DNA from: CAZTZL01 sp964617625
GTDB lineage: Bacteria; Zhuqueibacterota; QNDG01; DSAB01
Direction of reading: 5' to 3'
DNA length: 64,000 nucleotides
NCBI GenBank assembly: GCA_964617625.1
Contig: CAZTZL010000002.1
Span: 29,552-93,551, forward strand
Below the pieces are notes generated by a model that saw only the letters and a list, made by a program, of their open reading frames with translations, did no database searches and was not told the DNA's origin. The translations under genes were made by a program, and so were the position numbers. Positions 45,284 through 53,910 of this stretch are shown in pieces; position 1 is the first letter of the stretch, and every line of letters begins with the position of its first letter.

Positions 45284-45355
45284 ATCGATAATACACAAGA
45301 AATATCAAGTTAATAGACGCTTTAAACTCTAATAAGTTCCATAAAATAATCTACT

Positions 45356-46129
45356 TTATCGAATCCTATTTTTCCTTTTCTTTAGTTGTTCACTGACTTT
45401 GCCAAAACGTCTCTCCCTTCCCTGGTAGTCCCTGATCGCATCATATAAATTCTGCCGCCTGAAATCAGGCCACAACACATCGGTGATGTAGATTTCTGTA
45501 TAGGCAAGCTGCCACAAGAGGAAATTTGAAATCCTGTATTCCCCGCTGGTCCGAACAAGAAGGTCCGGATCCGGCAGCCCCTCCGTGTAAAGAAACTGGG
45601 ATATCATTTTTCTGTCTATCTCTTGAGGTTGAATTTTTCCCTGCTGGATCATGAGAGCAATTTTTTGAACCGCTGATACAATTTCTTCACGGCCTCCATA
45701 ATTTAGGGCAAGATTTAATTTAAGACCCGTATTTTCTCTTGTAGCTGCTATTCCTTCCAGCATACCCTGATGTGCGATTTTGGGCAGCTTCTCAAGATTA
45801 CCAATTGTCAGGAGCCGAACGTTATTTTTAACCAGATCATTGATCTCTTTTCGAAGGGTTTTTAAAAGCAGTTTCATCAGTGCGGATACTTCCTTTTGCG
45901 GTCTCCGCCAGTTTTCCGTGGAAAATGTGTACAGGGTTAAAACCTCAATCCCCAATTCACCACATGCCTCTACAATATCCCGAACGGACCTTACACCTTC
46001 ACGATGCCCGGCAATTCTCGGAAGCCCGCGCTGTTTTGCCCATCGCCCGTTGCCATCCATAATTATGGCAATGTGCCGGGGAAGAGAACCCTGCTTTCTC
46101 AACTCTTTTTGTATTTCTCCGTCATCCAT
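45356..46129 (-). CDS. uppS: Undecaprenyl diphosphate synthase (cis-isoprenyl transferase)
   Basis: 257 residues. Catalytic Asp25 is in IIMDGNGRWA, followed by the GHREGV motif, TLYTFSTENWRRP and the C-terminal PDLLVRTSGEYRISNFLLWQ. It adds isopentenyl units in cis to make the C55 carrier for peptidoglycan and polysaccharides. Divergent from moxR with promoters in the gap. The usual downstream neighbour cdsA is missing and tamB is found instead. Confidence 0.97.
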   Translation of the reverse strand: MDDGEIQKELRKQGSLPRHIAIIMDGNGRWAKQRGLPRIAGHREGVRSVRDIVEACGELGIEVLTLYTFSTENWRRPQKEVSALMKLLLKTLRKEINDLVKNNVRLLTIGNLEKLPKIAHQGMLEGIAATRENTGLKLNLALNYGGREEIVSAVQKIALMIQQGKIQPQEIDRKMISQFLYTEGLPDPDLLVRTSGEYRISNFLLWQLAYTEIYITDVLWPDFRRQNLYDAIRDYQGRERRFGKVSEQLKKRKNRIR

Positions 46130-46172
46130 AATCGTTATAGTATTATTTAACGCAACTCATTGAATAAATAGA

Positions 46173-46201
46173 AATTTATTACCAAATCTATAAAAAGTCA
46201 A
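46173..46201 (-). promoter_or_regulatory. Promoter for uppS
   Basis: Minus strand: TTGACT (46201-46196), 17-base spacer, TAAATT (46178-46173). It lies back to back with the moxR promoter, with the two -35 boxes 14 bases apart. Confidence 0.55.
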
Positions 46202-46215
46202 GGTTTTATTTCCGG

Positions 46216-46244
46216 TTGACTTTCCTTTAAAAAGTCTGTAATTT
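46216..46244 (+). promoter_or_regulatory. Promoter for moxR
   Basis: Plus strand: TTGACT (46216-46221), 17-base spacer, TAATTT (46239-46244). The -10 is weak (3 of 6). The leader to the moxR ATG is about 35 bases with GGAG near its end. Confidence 0.45.
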
Positions 46245-46285
46245 AAAAAATTCATAATTATAAAATCTTTACCTCGGAGCCGGCT

Positions 46286-47302
46286 ATGATTTCAAAGCAG
46301 CAAAAAAACGGAATAAAAAACCATTCCGATTTGGAACAAATCGAATCTCTGAAAGAAGGCCATTCAAAAATTACTAAACAAATCGAAAATGTTATTGTAG
46401 GACAACACCAAATCATCGATGATCTGCTCATCGCTCTGTTTTCCCAGGGACATTGCCTCATCATCGGTGTTCCGGGACTTGCAAAAACGCTGCTCATCTC
46501 GACGCTCTCCAGAGTGCTTGACCTGAAATTCAACCGGATTCAGTTCACCCCTGATCTTATGCCCTCCGATATTACGGGTACGGAAGTCCTGGAAGAGGAC
46601 ATGACCACCGGTAAAAAAGCATTCCGCTTTGTCAAAGGACCGGTTTTCGCCAATATCGTACTTGCCGACGAGATCAACCGAACTCCCCCAAAGACCCAGT
46701 CTGCGCTTCTTCAGGCCATGCAGGAATACGAAGTCAGCGCCGGCGGTACCACGTTTAAACTGGACTGTCCCTTCTTTGTCCTGGCAACCCAAAACCCAAT
46801 CGAACAGGAAGGCACCTACCCTCTGCCGGAAGCCCAGCTGGATCGATTTATGTTCAACCTTTGGATCGATTATCCTCCCAAAAAAGAAGAAATGGAAATT
46901 GTGCGGTCTACAACAGGAGACCTCGAACCAAACATTAAACCAGTAATGGGTTCAGAAAAAATTCTCGCTCTTCAAAAATTGGTCCGCCGTGTACCCGTCG
47001 CCGAAATCGTGGTCGAATATGCAGTAGATCTGGTACGAAAAACACGCCCCGATTATCCAACCTCACCAAAATTCATCAAGGATTGGATCAGCTGGGGCGC
47101 CGGCCCGAGAGCTTCCCAGTATCTCATCCTGGGTGCGAAAAGCCGCTGCATTTTAAATGGAAGAACAACTCCGGATATCGAAGATATCAGGGCAGTCGCC
47201 AAGCCGGTTCTTCGTCATCGTATTGTAAGTAACTTTAATGCGGAAGCCGACGGCATCACTGCCATCGATATTATAGATAAACTGTTAACCACCGAAATGT
47301 AA
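46286..47302 (+). CDS. MoxR-family AAA+ ATPase
   Basis: 338 residues. Walker A GVPGLAKT is at 61-68, Walker B VLADEINRTPPKTQSALLQAM near 129-149, and sensor 1 VLATQNPIEQEGTYPLPEAQLDRF follows. A helical C-terminal lid ends the protein. MoxR ATPases act as chaperones together with DUF58/von Willebrand A proteins in envelope or enzyme maturation. The DUF58 partner is here but is separated by an unrelated ATPase gene and a 399-base gap. GGAG lies six bases before the ATG. Confidence 0.95.
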   Translation: MISKQQKNGIKNHSDLEQIESLKEGHSKITKQIENVIVGQHQIIDDLLIALFSQGHCLIIGVPGLAKTLLISTLSRVLDLKFNRIQFTPDLMPSDITGTEVLEEDMTTGKKAFRFVKGPVFANIVLADEINRTPPKTQSALLQAMQEYEVSAGGTTFKLDCPFFVLATQNPIEQEGTYPLPEAQLDRFMFNLWIDYPPKKEEMEIVRSTTGDLEPNIKPVMGSEKILALQKLVRRVPVAEIVVEYAVDLVRKTRPDYPTSPKFIKDWISWGAGPRASQYLILGAKSRCILNGRTTPDIEDIRAVAKPVLRHRIVSNFNAEADGITAIDIIDKLLTTEM

Positions 47303-47701
47303 GTCTTATGTCTATAGAAAAGATAAAAAAAACGCTTTATATAAAAAGGTTTTATGCTGTTTTATGTGGATAATCATGAAATTCCAATTCCCAATTCATA
47401 AATGACAAATAAATTATAAAAAATAATGTCCAAAATATCAAACAGAACACATCGAAGGATCATTGTGTTGCTCAGCAACCGAGTCGATCTGTTTTGTTTA
47501 GCAAGGGAGAAACCATTAAAGCTTACCTATGCTTGTACCTTTGTGTTTTCACAATTGGGATTTATTTGTTATTTTCCGCCTAAGGCGGATCTGTTTATGG
47601 CAGCGGTCTTTGAAATTTGGGTTTTTATTTTCCGGAGTATCAACATAGAGCCTATAAATATTGAATATATGTTCAGATAACAGAAACAGGAATAAATCAA
47701 A
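47303..47701. other. 399-bp gene-free stretch with AT-rich inverted motifs and a GC palindrome
   Basis: No convincing gene. It holds AATGACAAATAAAT (47401-47414) and its near inverted copy ATTTATTTGTTATT (47560-47573, 13 of 14). A perfect hairpin TCCGCC-TAA-GGCGGA lies at 47575-47589. An 84-codon open frame at 47426-47680 lacks a ribosome site and has a composition unlike the neighbours. Such motif mixes look like a short intergenic repeat element. The AGGA ribosome site of the next gene is at the right end. Confidence 0.5.
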
Positions 47702-48418
47702 ATGCACCTGAAAAAAATCATCCTGAATCAGAGTAAATTTCCCACAAGGGAGTACTACCCCTTCAATTTGGATATCATCCAGTCCCTTACACAAATTGAA
47801 TTCCCCAAACCCGTTGTCTTTTTCGTCGGGGAAAACGGGACAGGCAAATCCACCCTGTTAAAAGCAATCGCGCGCAGATCCGGTATTCACATCTGGGAAC
47901 AGAGCGACAGAAAACGGTTTAAATTTAATCCGCATGAGAATAAATTATATCAATCCCTTTCGATTGAATGGAACAACGGATCGGTCCCGGGTTCTTTCTT
48001 TGGTGCGGAGACGTTTAACCATTTTACTCAGATTCTGGATGAATGGGCCGCAGCTGATCCCGGTGTGCTGAACTTTTTCGGCGGCGATTCCCTCGTCACG
48101 CAATCGCACGGGCAATCGCTGATGTCTTTTTTCAAAAGCCGCTATCAGATCCGCGGCCTCTACCTGATGGATGAACCCGAAACCGCTCTTTCTCCCAGAA
48201 GCCAGCTCGAACTGGTTAAGTTGCTTAACGACATGGCAAAAGCGGAACACGCCCAATTCATCATCGCTACCCATTCGCCTATCCTTTTGGCCTGTCCGGA
48301 AGCGGCAATCTACAGTTTTGATACGACTCCGATCAAAAAAATGAATTATGAAGAAACGGATTACTACCGTGTCTATAAAGAGTTTCTGAATAACAGATCG
48401 GATTTTTTAAACTATTGA
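47702..48418 (+). CDS. AAA-family ATPase of the COG3910 (ABC-like) type
   Basis: 238 residues. Walker A GENGTGKS is at 43-50, a Q-loop region follows, then an LSPRSQLEL signature next to Walker B YLMDEPET, and the switch His in IATHSP. This is the ABC/SMC-like nucleotide-binding fold in its stand-alone form, with no membrane domain. Members are common, often mobile between genomes, and functionally uncharacterised. It lies between moxR and the DUF58 gene, whose start abuts its stop (the TTG alternative even overlaps it), so it is co-translated with DUF58. Confidence 0.88.
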   Translation: MHLKKIILNQSKFPTREYYPFNLDIIQSLTQIEFPKPVVFFVGENGTGKSTLLKAIARRSGIHIWEQSDRKRFKFNPHENKLYQSLSIEWNNGSVPGSFFGAETFNHFTQILDEWAAADPGVLNFFGGDSLVTQSHGQSLMSFFKSRYQIRGLYLMDEPETALSPRSQLELVKLLNDMAKAEHAQFIIATHSPILLACPEAAIYSFDTTPIKKMNYEETDYYRVYKEFLNNRSDFLNY

Positions 48419-48420
48419 CA

Positions 48421-49326
48421 ATGAAAACATCTGTTGATTATCGAAAATATCTGAACCCGGAAGTCGTTTCACGTTTGTCACGGCTGGATCTGGTGGCGCG
48501 TCTCGTCGTCGAGGGATTTATCACCGGGCTTCACAAAAGCCCCTATCATGGTTTCTCCGTGGAATTTTCCGAGCACCGCCCCTATATACCGGGAGACGAT
48601 CTCAGACACATCGACTGGAAAGTTTGGGGAAAAACCGAACGGTATTATGTCAAACAGTTTGAGGAAGAAACCAATTTAAAAACCTATATTTTACTGGACA
48701 CGTCCGGCTCGATGGCTTTCACTTCGAAAGATTTAACCAAGCTTCGATACGCGTCGTTTCTTTCCGCTGCGCTGACCTATCTCATGCTAATTCAAAGAGA
48801 TGCTGTCGGATTGGTGACCTTCGACACGAAAATCCGTCATTATTTTCCACCTCGTTCCATCTTCAGTTATCTCAATGTCTTGTTGAAACAGCTCGACGGC
48901 CTTCAAAGCGGAGGAGATACAGAGATCGCCAACACATTTCACGAATTGGCCGAACGCATCAAACGCCGAGGTTTGATCATCATTTTATCGGATCTTTTAG
49001 GCAACCAGAAAAATATCATCTCTGCACTCAAACATTTTCGACATAAGAAACACGAAGTGATCGTTTTTCATATCCTCGATCCGCTCGAAAAAAGTTTCGA
49101 TTTTCAAGGTGACAGTCTGTTTGTTGATATGGAAACCGGTGAAAAAATATTAACACAACCCTGGCAGATTCGAAAAGAATATCAGACAAATATCGAACAA
49201 TTTCTCAATCGCTATAAACAGGAGTGCAGGCTGCATAGAATCGATTACGTCTCTGTGGATACTTCACAGGATTTCGATAAATCCCTTTACAACTATTTGA
49301 TGATGCGGAAACGGATTGGAGGTTGA
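48421..49326 (+). CDS. DUF58 domain protein with von Willebrand A-like fold
   Basis: 301 residues from the ATG at 48421. A TTG at 48415, overlapping the previous stop, is an alternative. DUF58 core: FSEHRPYIPGDDLRHIDWKVWGKTERYYVKQFEEE. It is followed by the metal-site-like LLDTSGSM near residue 92-99 and a VGLVTFD strand. This is the classic partner of MoxR ATPases, thought to act in envelope protein maturation. The BatA/BatB-like genes that normally follow are absent. Only a 9-codon open frame with a good ribosome site remains before the opposing cdd gene. Confidence 0.93.
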   Translation: MKTSVDYRKYLNPEVVSRLSRLDLVARLVVEGFITGLHKSPYHGFSVEFSEHRPYIPGDDLRHIDWKVWGKTERYYVKQFEEETNLKTYILLDTSGSMAFTSKDLTKLRYASFLSAALTYLMLIQRDAVGLVTFDTKIRHYFPPRSIFSYLNVLLKQLDGLQSGGDTEIANTFHELAERIKRRGLIIILSDLLGNQKNIISALKHFRHKKHEVIVFHILDPLEKSFDFQGDSLFVDMETGEKILTQPWQIRKEYQTNIEQFLNRYKQECRLHRIDYVSVDTSQDFDKSLYNYLMMRKRIGG

Positions 49327-49364
49327 AGTTTTTCAGGAGAGTAATTTAATGAAAAATAGACAAA

Positions 49365-49772
49365 TTATTTTTTCATAGATCTTTTATCAAAGGCTTCCGG
49401 AAAAATTTCAGAAAGTTTCTTTTCCTCTTTTTGACCTTTCAAATTACTTGACACAATTAAAAGTTCGCGGTCGAATTCTGCAAGCACTTGACGACAGGCG
49501 CCACACGGCCAAACAGGAGTCTGGGTATCTGTTACCAGAGCCAGTATTTTTACCTCTTTTTCGCCCTCGGAGACCGCTTTAAACAACGCCACTCTTTCGG
49601 CACAAATCGTGAGTCCGAACGAACTATTTTCTATGTTGCATCCGGTAAAAATTTTACCACTTCCACCGATAACCGCGGCCCCGACCAAAAAATTCGAATA
49701 GGAGGCATATGCCTTTTTTCTCGCTTCCTTCGCTTTTTCTATCAGCCGATCCAGGTCATTCTCTTTTTTCAT
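49365..49772 (-). CDS. cdd: Cytidine deaminase
   Basis: Start chosen at the ATG at 49772, with AGGAAG seven bases before it. The longer ORF adds 11 residues. 135 residues, the normal homotetrameric form. Zinc ligands Cys57, Cys90 and Cys93 and catalytic Glu59 are present (TICAERVAL, PCGACRQVL). It deaminates cytidine and deoxycytidine. The Lys-rich end after the core overlaps a small plus-strand frame. It is separated from ssb upstream by a strong terminator that lies just before it. Confidence 0.95.
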   Translation of the reverse strand: MKKENDLDRLIEKAKEARKKAYASYSNFLVGAAVIGGSGKIFTGCNIENSSFGLTICAERVALFKAVSEGEKEVKILALVTDTQTPVWPCGACRQVLAEFDRELLIVSSNLKGQKEEKKLSEIFPEAFDKRSMKK

Positions 49773-49803
49773 CAGACACTTCCTCGCTGCTGTAAATGAT
49801 TCC

Positions 49804-49836
49804 AATAAAAAATCCGGGGCGTGTTTACCCCGGATT
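49804..49836 (-). terminator. Rho-independent terminator of ssb
   Basis: Minus strand: perfect 9-bp stem AATCCGGGG / CCCCGGATT with an 8-base loop, followed by a T-run ending in TTATTGG. It lies 22 bases past the ssb stop and upstream of cdd, so cdd needs its own start of transcription. Confidence 0.85.
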
Positions 49837-49857
49837 CATTTTACGCATCAAGATAAC

Positions 49858-50289
49858 TTAAAATGGAAGGTCTTCCCCTCCCTCTTGCGGATTCTCTTGT
49901 GGCGGCATTTCTTCCGACGAAGGAGCTTCTGCCGGTGCGCCCTCTCCTTTTTTACCCAGCATCTCCAGATCTGTCGCAACCACTTCTGTAATATATTTCT
50001 TCACGCCGTTGGAATCTTCATACGAACGGGTCTGAAGCCGCCCTTCAATATACACATAACTTCCCTTTTTCAGCCACTCGCCCATGATCTCGGCAAGCTT
50101 GCCCCATGCAGAAACCCGATGCCAATCTGTTTTTTCCTGTTGATTCCCTTCCTGATCTTTCCAGACTGCGTTGGTGGCAAGATTAAAATTTACATTAGCA
50201 CGTCCTGAAGGTGTATATTTGAGCTGCGGATCTGCTCCCAAGCGCCCTACCAAAATAACTTTGTTTACAGTTCCTCTTCCAATTGCCAT
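49858..50289 (-). CDS. ssb: Single-stranded DNA-binding protein
   Basis: 143 residues. The OB fold covers 1-108 with the usual NKVILVGRLGADPQ and TDWHRVSAWGKLAE. A short Gly/Pro/Glu linker follows. The acidic tip EDLPF is the partner-binding tail. It binds single-stranded DNA in replication and repair. AGGGAGGA stands before the ATG. Confidence 0.98.
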   Translation of the reverse strand: MAIGRGTVNKVILVGRLGADPQLKYTPSGRANVNFNLATNAVWKDQEGNQQEKTDWHRVSAWGKLAEIMGEWLKKGSYVYIEGRLQTRSYEDSNGVKKYITEVVATDLEMLGKKGEGAPAEAPSSEEMPPQENPQEGGEDLPF

Positions 50290-50333
50290 TTTTTCCTCCC
50301 TTTTAAATATTTGAAAATCACTAAATATTACTA

Positions 50334-50362
50334 ATTTTACAAAAATTTTGGCGCTTTGTCAA
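50334..50362 (-). promoter_or_regulatory. Strong sigma-70-type promoter for ssb
   Basis: Minus strand: perfect TTGACA (50362-50357), 17-base spacer, TAAAAT (50339-50334), one base off TATAAT. It is the clearest promoter in the window. The leader is about 35 bases. Confidence 0.8.
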
Positions 50363-50427
50363 GAAAAAAATCATAATTATGAAAATAATATGATATAATC
50401 ATTCGTGATTAAAAAATATTTTTACTA

Positions 50428-51753
50428 TTATTCACTTTTGCAGATCCGTTTCTTGAGTTCAATGCTCAATCCATTCATTGCCATTCGATCCTGTTTCATC
50501 GAATCCCGTTCACGGATTGTAACCGTATCGTCCTGCAGGGTCTGGGAATCCACAGTAATACAAAATGGCGTTCCGGCCTCATCCTGACGGCGATAGCGCC
50601 GTCCCACTGCACCGGATTCATCGTAAAAAACAATGTATTCTTTCTTCAGATCTTCGGTGATTTTTCTCGCGATCTCGGGCATTCCGTCCCGATTGACCAG
50701 AGGAAAAACAGCCGCCTTTACAGGGGCCAGTTTCGGGTCCAGCCGCAGGACGGTTCTTGTCTCCTTTTCAAGCTGTTCTTCGTCATAGGCATCAACCAAT
50801 ACGGTTAAAAGTGTTCGGTCACATCCGGCTGAAGTTTCAATAATGTATGGTAGATACCTTTCCCGTGAAACATCATCAAAATAAGTCATGTCTTTCCCGG
50901 AATATTCCTGATGCCTGGAAAGATCGAAATCTGTCCGGTTGTGAATCCCCTCTAATTCCTTCCAGCCGATAGGATATTCATATTGGATATCAAACGCCTT
51001 TTTCGCATAATGGGCCAGTTCATCTTTTCCGTGCTGATGAAAACGTAATTTCTCTTTTCGAATTCCTATGCTTTCATACCACGCCATTCGCCGCGCTTTC
51101 CAATGCTCGAACACTTCTTCATCTTCACCGGGCTTGACAAAATATTGCATTTCCATCTGTTCGAATTCCCGTGTACGAAATAAGAAATTACCCGGCGTGA
51201 TCTCATTACGGAACGCCTTTCCGATCTGGGCAATTCCAAAGGGAATTTTTAGGCGTGAAGAATCCATCACATTTTTATAGTTGACATAAATGCCCTGTGC
51301 AGTTTCAGGGCGCAAATAAATCTGGGATGCGGTCTCTTCAACCGGCCCCATATGTGTTTTGAACATCAGATTGAATTGACGCGGCTCTGTCAGTGCATCT
51401 TTGGCACCACAGACAGGACATTGTCTCTTGGCCAATTTCTCCGGATCAATTTCATCTTCCCGAAAACGCTGCTTGCAATTTTTACAATCGACCAGCGGAT
51501 CGTGAAATCCTTCAACATGGCCGGAAGCTTCCCAGACTTTGGGATGCATTAAAATCGCTGCGTCCAGACCCACAATATTTTCATTTTCATAAACCATGGC
51601 ACGCCACCAGGTTTCTTTCACGTTTCGTTTCAGTTCCACACCCAGCGGGCCGTAGTCGTAACAGGCGTTCAGTTTCCCGTAGATTTCACTGGATTGAAAG
51701 ATGAATCCTCTTCTTTTACAAAGAGAAACGATTTTTTCCATTGTAACTGCCAA
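50428..51753 (-). CDS. glyS: Glycyl-tRNA synthetase, homodimeric class II type
   Basis: 441 residues. Starts at TTG (51753) directly after AAGGAGGATCA; the ATG four codons on is too far from that site. Motifs: RRGFIFQSSEIYG at the N-terminus, a zinc-knuckle CKNC...CPVC, motif 2 with GNFLFRTREFEQMEMQYF, and the anticodon domain at the C-terminus. This is the alpha2 form rather than the alpha2beta2 form of most proteobacteria. Last gene of the bioY-to-glyS run. Confidence 0.96.
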   Translation of the reverse strand: MAVTMEKIVSLCKRRGFIFQSSEIYGKLNACYDYGPLGVELKRNVKETWWRAMVYENENIVGLDAAILMHPKVWEASGHVEGFHDPLVDCKNCKQRFREDEIDPEKLAKRQCPVCGAKDALTEPRQFNLMFKTHMGPVEETASQIYLRPETAQGIYVNYKNVMDSSRLKIPFGIAQIGKAFRNEITPGNFLFRTREFEQMEMQYFVKPGEDEEVFEHWKARRMAWYESIGIRKEKLRFHQHGKDELAHYAKKAFDIQYEYPIGWKELEGIHNRTDFDLSRHQEYSGKDMTYFDDVSRERYLPYIIETSAGCDRTLLTVLVDAYDEEQLEKETRTVLRLDPKLAPVKAAVFPLVNRDGMPEIARKITEDLKKEYIVFYDESGAVGRRYRRQDEAGTPFCITVDSQTLQDDTVTIRERDSMKQDRMAMNGLSIELKKRICKSE

Positions 51754-51768
51754 TGATCCTCCTTTTTG

Positions 51769-52542
51769 CTACTTTGATAAGTGTTGTTGATTAAATTTAT
51801 AATACAACGAAAGCGATTTTAAGCTCCGCATGTGCTCAATATGAGTTTTAAAATAAAGGTCAAACATCTTCCGAATTTCGACCTTTTGTAAATTTTCAGG
51901 ATTGAGCCGGCCCACTTCATCGGGTGTATTTTTTTGCAGCCAGTACAGGATCTCGAGCGTTTCCCCGCTGACAACCAATCCTCCCTTGACCGCACCACAT
52001 CTATTACAGAGCATTCCCCCGTTTTCGGGCTGAAAATAACCACCGTCTGTTCCCAGCGAAGACTGGCATTCCAGACAGTTGTCCCACGTCGGTTTATAAC
52101 CCATCAGCTCTATAAAATGGCTCTCAAAAAACCACAAATAGGCTTCTATAAAACCGCCGCTTTTGTCTATTTGACCGAGCACGGTAATAAGAAGATCGAA
52201 GATCTGGGGAAACGGTTCCTCCCCCGAAACCGCACGATAGATCAACTCGGTTACTGCCAGAGATAAAGTGGTTCGTTCAATGCTGCCGATGATTTTTAAA
52301 TATGGGTCGACCAGATCCGCCTGGCTGAGAAGCTGAAGATCCCGCGTCCTTTTATCATAATAGATGATGTCGATTCTCGATAACGGTTCCAGGCAGCCTT
52401 TAAATTTGCTTTTCGGTCCCCGCCCTCCCTTGGCGATCACTTTTATTTTTCCAAAATCACGCGTGTAAAGAGCAAGTATCTTCGAAGTCTCCCCCATCTT
52501 CCAGCCTTTTAAAACAACCGCCCCTGTTTTCAATATTGCCAT
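51769..52542 (-). CDS. recO: DNA repair protein RecO
   Basis: 257 residues. An N-terminal OB fold (AVVLKGWKMGETSKILALYTRDFGKIKVIAKG) is followed by a helical domain with a zinc knuckle CLECQSSLG...CNRCG near 160-185. It loads RecA by displacing Ssb. It sits between mgtE and glyS, as recO-glyS linkage is common. ATG start after a 9-base gap. Confidence 0.95.
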   Translation of the reverse strand: MAILKTGAVVLKGWKMGETSKILALYTRDFGKIKVIAKGGRGPKSKFKGCLEPLSRIDIIYYDKRTRDLQLLSQADLVDPYLKIIGSIERTTLSLAVTELIYRAVSGEEPFPQIFDLLITVLGQIDKSGGFIEAYLWFFESHFIELMGYKPTWDNCLECQSSLGTDGGYFQPENGGMLCNRCGAVKGGLVVSGETLEILYWLQKNTPDEVGRLNPENLQKVEIRKMFDLYFKTHIEHMRSLKSLSLYYKFNQQHLSK

Positions 52543-52551
52543 ATCTGAAAT

Positions 52552-53910
52552 CTAATATACTTTCAAGAAAAGGGTGACCAGACTAAAATAGACAACCAAA
52601 CCCAGCACATCATTCGAGGTGGTAATGAAAGGTCCGGTGGCTATGGCAGGATCAACACCTACCCGTTTTAAAAGAAGCGGCACAAGTGTTCCCATCAATG
52701 CCGCATTGAATAACACCATGATTAACGCAATTCCCAGTATCATCCCGAATTTAGGATCATGAAGCCACAGTGTAACAACCGTCAGCAGAAGAATTGCGAT
52801 GATAAACCCGTTTAAAACCGCAACAGCTATTTCTTTCAAAAGACGCTGACCCGTGTCCCTCAGGCTGATTTCTCCGGTAGCCAGACCGCGGATCACGATG
52901 GTCGAGGATTGTATGCCCGTATTGCCGCCCATCGCCATGATGAGAGGAATAAAAAAGGCCGCAGCAACGATTTGTCCCAGGGAAACCTGAAACCGATGGA
53001 GAATATATGCGGATATCATTTCTCCAAAAAATGCAACCAAAAGCCAGGGTAGTCGGACACTGGAAATCTTGAGAACGGATTTTTCTATAATTTCCTCATC
53101 CGTAATACCGGCCATAAGGGTAATATCTTTGCTGACCTCTTCTTCCACAACATCTAAAATATCATCGACGGTAATCCTGCCGGCAAGGCAGCCGTTCTCA
53201 TCAATAACAGGCGCCGAGATCAGATCGTATTTATGAAAAAGTCCGGCCACTTCCTCCCGATCCATTCCAATGGGTACAGTGACATCCGGTTTTTCCATAA
53301 TCACATCCAGTTTAACATCCGGAGGGGCCAGAACCATATCTTTCAGCGATACCACGCCTTTCAATACCCGGTTGCTGTCCACGACATAAATATTGTAAAC
53401 ATCATCCACTTCGTCGGCTTTCCTGCGTAGCACTTCCTGGGCTTCAGCCGCCGTCTTGTTTTGATCCACAGCCACAAATTCAAGGGCCATGATACCGCCG
53501 GCTGTCTCTTCGTCGTGACGAAGAAGCGTTTCCACTTCCCTGGATTCTTTCCAGGGCATGGCATCCAGCACGCGGGCAGCAAGATCTTCCTCGAGTTCAC
53601 CAATAATATCTGTCGCATCATCCGAATCCATGGCCTTGATAATCGCGACCATGTCTTTCTCATTCAGCTCCTCAAGTACCTCTTTCTGTACCGATCCATC
53701 CAGTTCAATAATGACTTCAGCGACTGTTTCCGTTTCAATCAAAGAAAGGATCTTCTGTCTCTCTTCTTTCTCCGCACGGGTAATTAATTCCGCGATATCG
53801 GCAGGATGGAGGTCGATAAGAACCGTCTTTAAAAGGGTCCAGTCCTTTTTATCAAGAAGCTCACGCACCACTTCTTCGATTTCATTATTTTGAGGTTTTT
53901 TCTCCTCCAA
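52552..53910 (-). CDS. mgtE: MgtE-family magnesium transporter
   Basis: I prefer the TTG at 53910, with AAGGA five bases before it, over the ATG at 53943 that lacks a site. 452 residues then. An N-terminal superhelical domain (LHPADIAELI) is followed by two CBS domains (about 125-245) that sense cytoplasmic Mg and a five-helix pore domain with GGNTGIQSSTIVIRG. The plug and pore are complete. It overlaps the end of rsmA. No Mg riboswitch is visible, as the gene has no leader. Confidence 0.95.
   Translation of the reverse strand: MEEKKPQNNEIEEVVRELLDKKDWTLLKTVLIDLHPADIAELITRAEKEERQKILSLIETETVAEVIIELDGSVQKEVLEELNEKDMVAIIKAMDSDDATDIIGELEEDLAARVLDAMPWKESREVETLLRHDEETAGGIMALEFVAVDQNKTAAEAQEVLRRKADEVDDVYNIYVVDSNRVLKGVVSLKDMVLAPPDVKLDVIMEKPDVTVPIGMDREEVAGLFHKYDLISAPVIDENGCLAGRITVDDILDVVEEEVSKDITLMAGITDEEIIEKSVLKISSVRLPWLLVAFFGEMISAYILHRFQVSLGQIVAAAFFIPLIMAMGGNTGIQSSTIVIRGLATGEISLRDTGQRLLKEIAVAVLNGFIIAILLLTVVTLWLHDPKFGMILGIALIMVLFNAALMGTLVPLLLKRVGVDPAIATGPFITTSNDVLGLVVYFSLVTLFLKVY

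Noticed and set aside
47426..47680. 84-residue plus-strand open frame between moxR and the ATPase
   Set aside because: No ribosome site, no recognisable domain, and it runs across the repeat-like motifs and palindrome.
51754..51768. T-box or other leader before glyS
   Set aside because: Only 15 bases separate recO and glyS, too few for a riboswitch.
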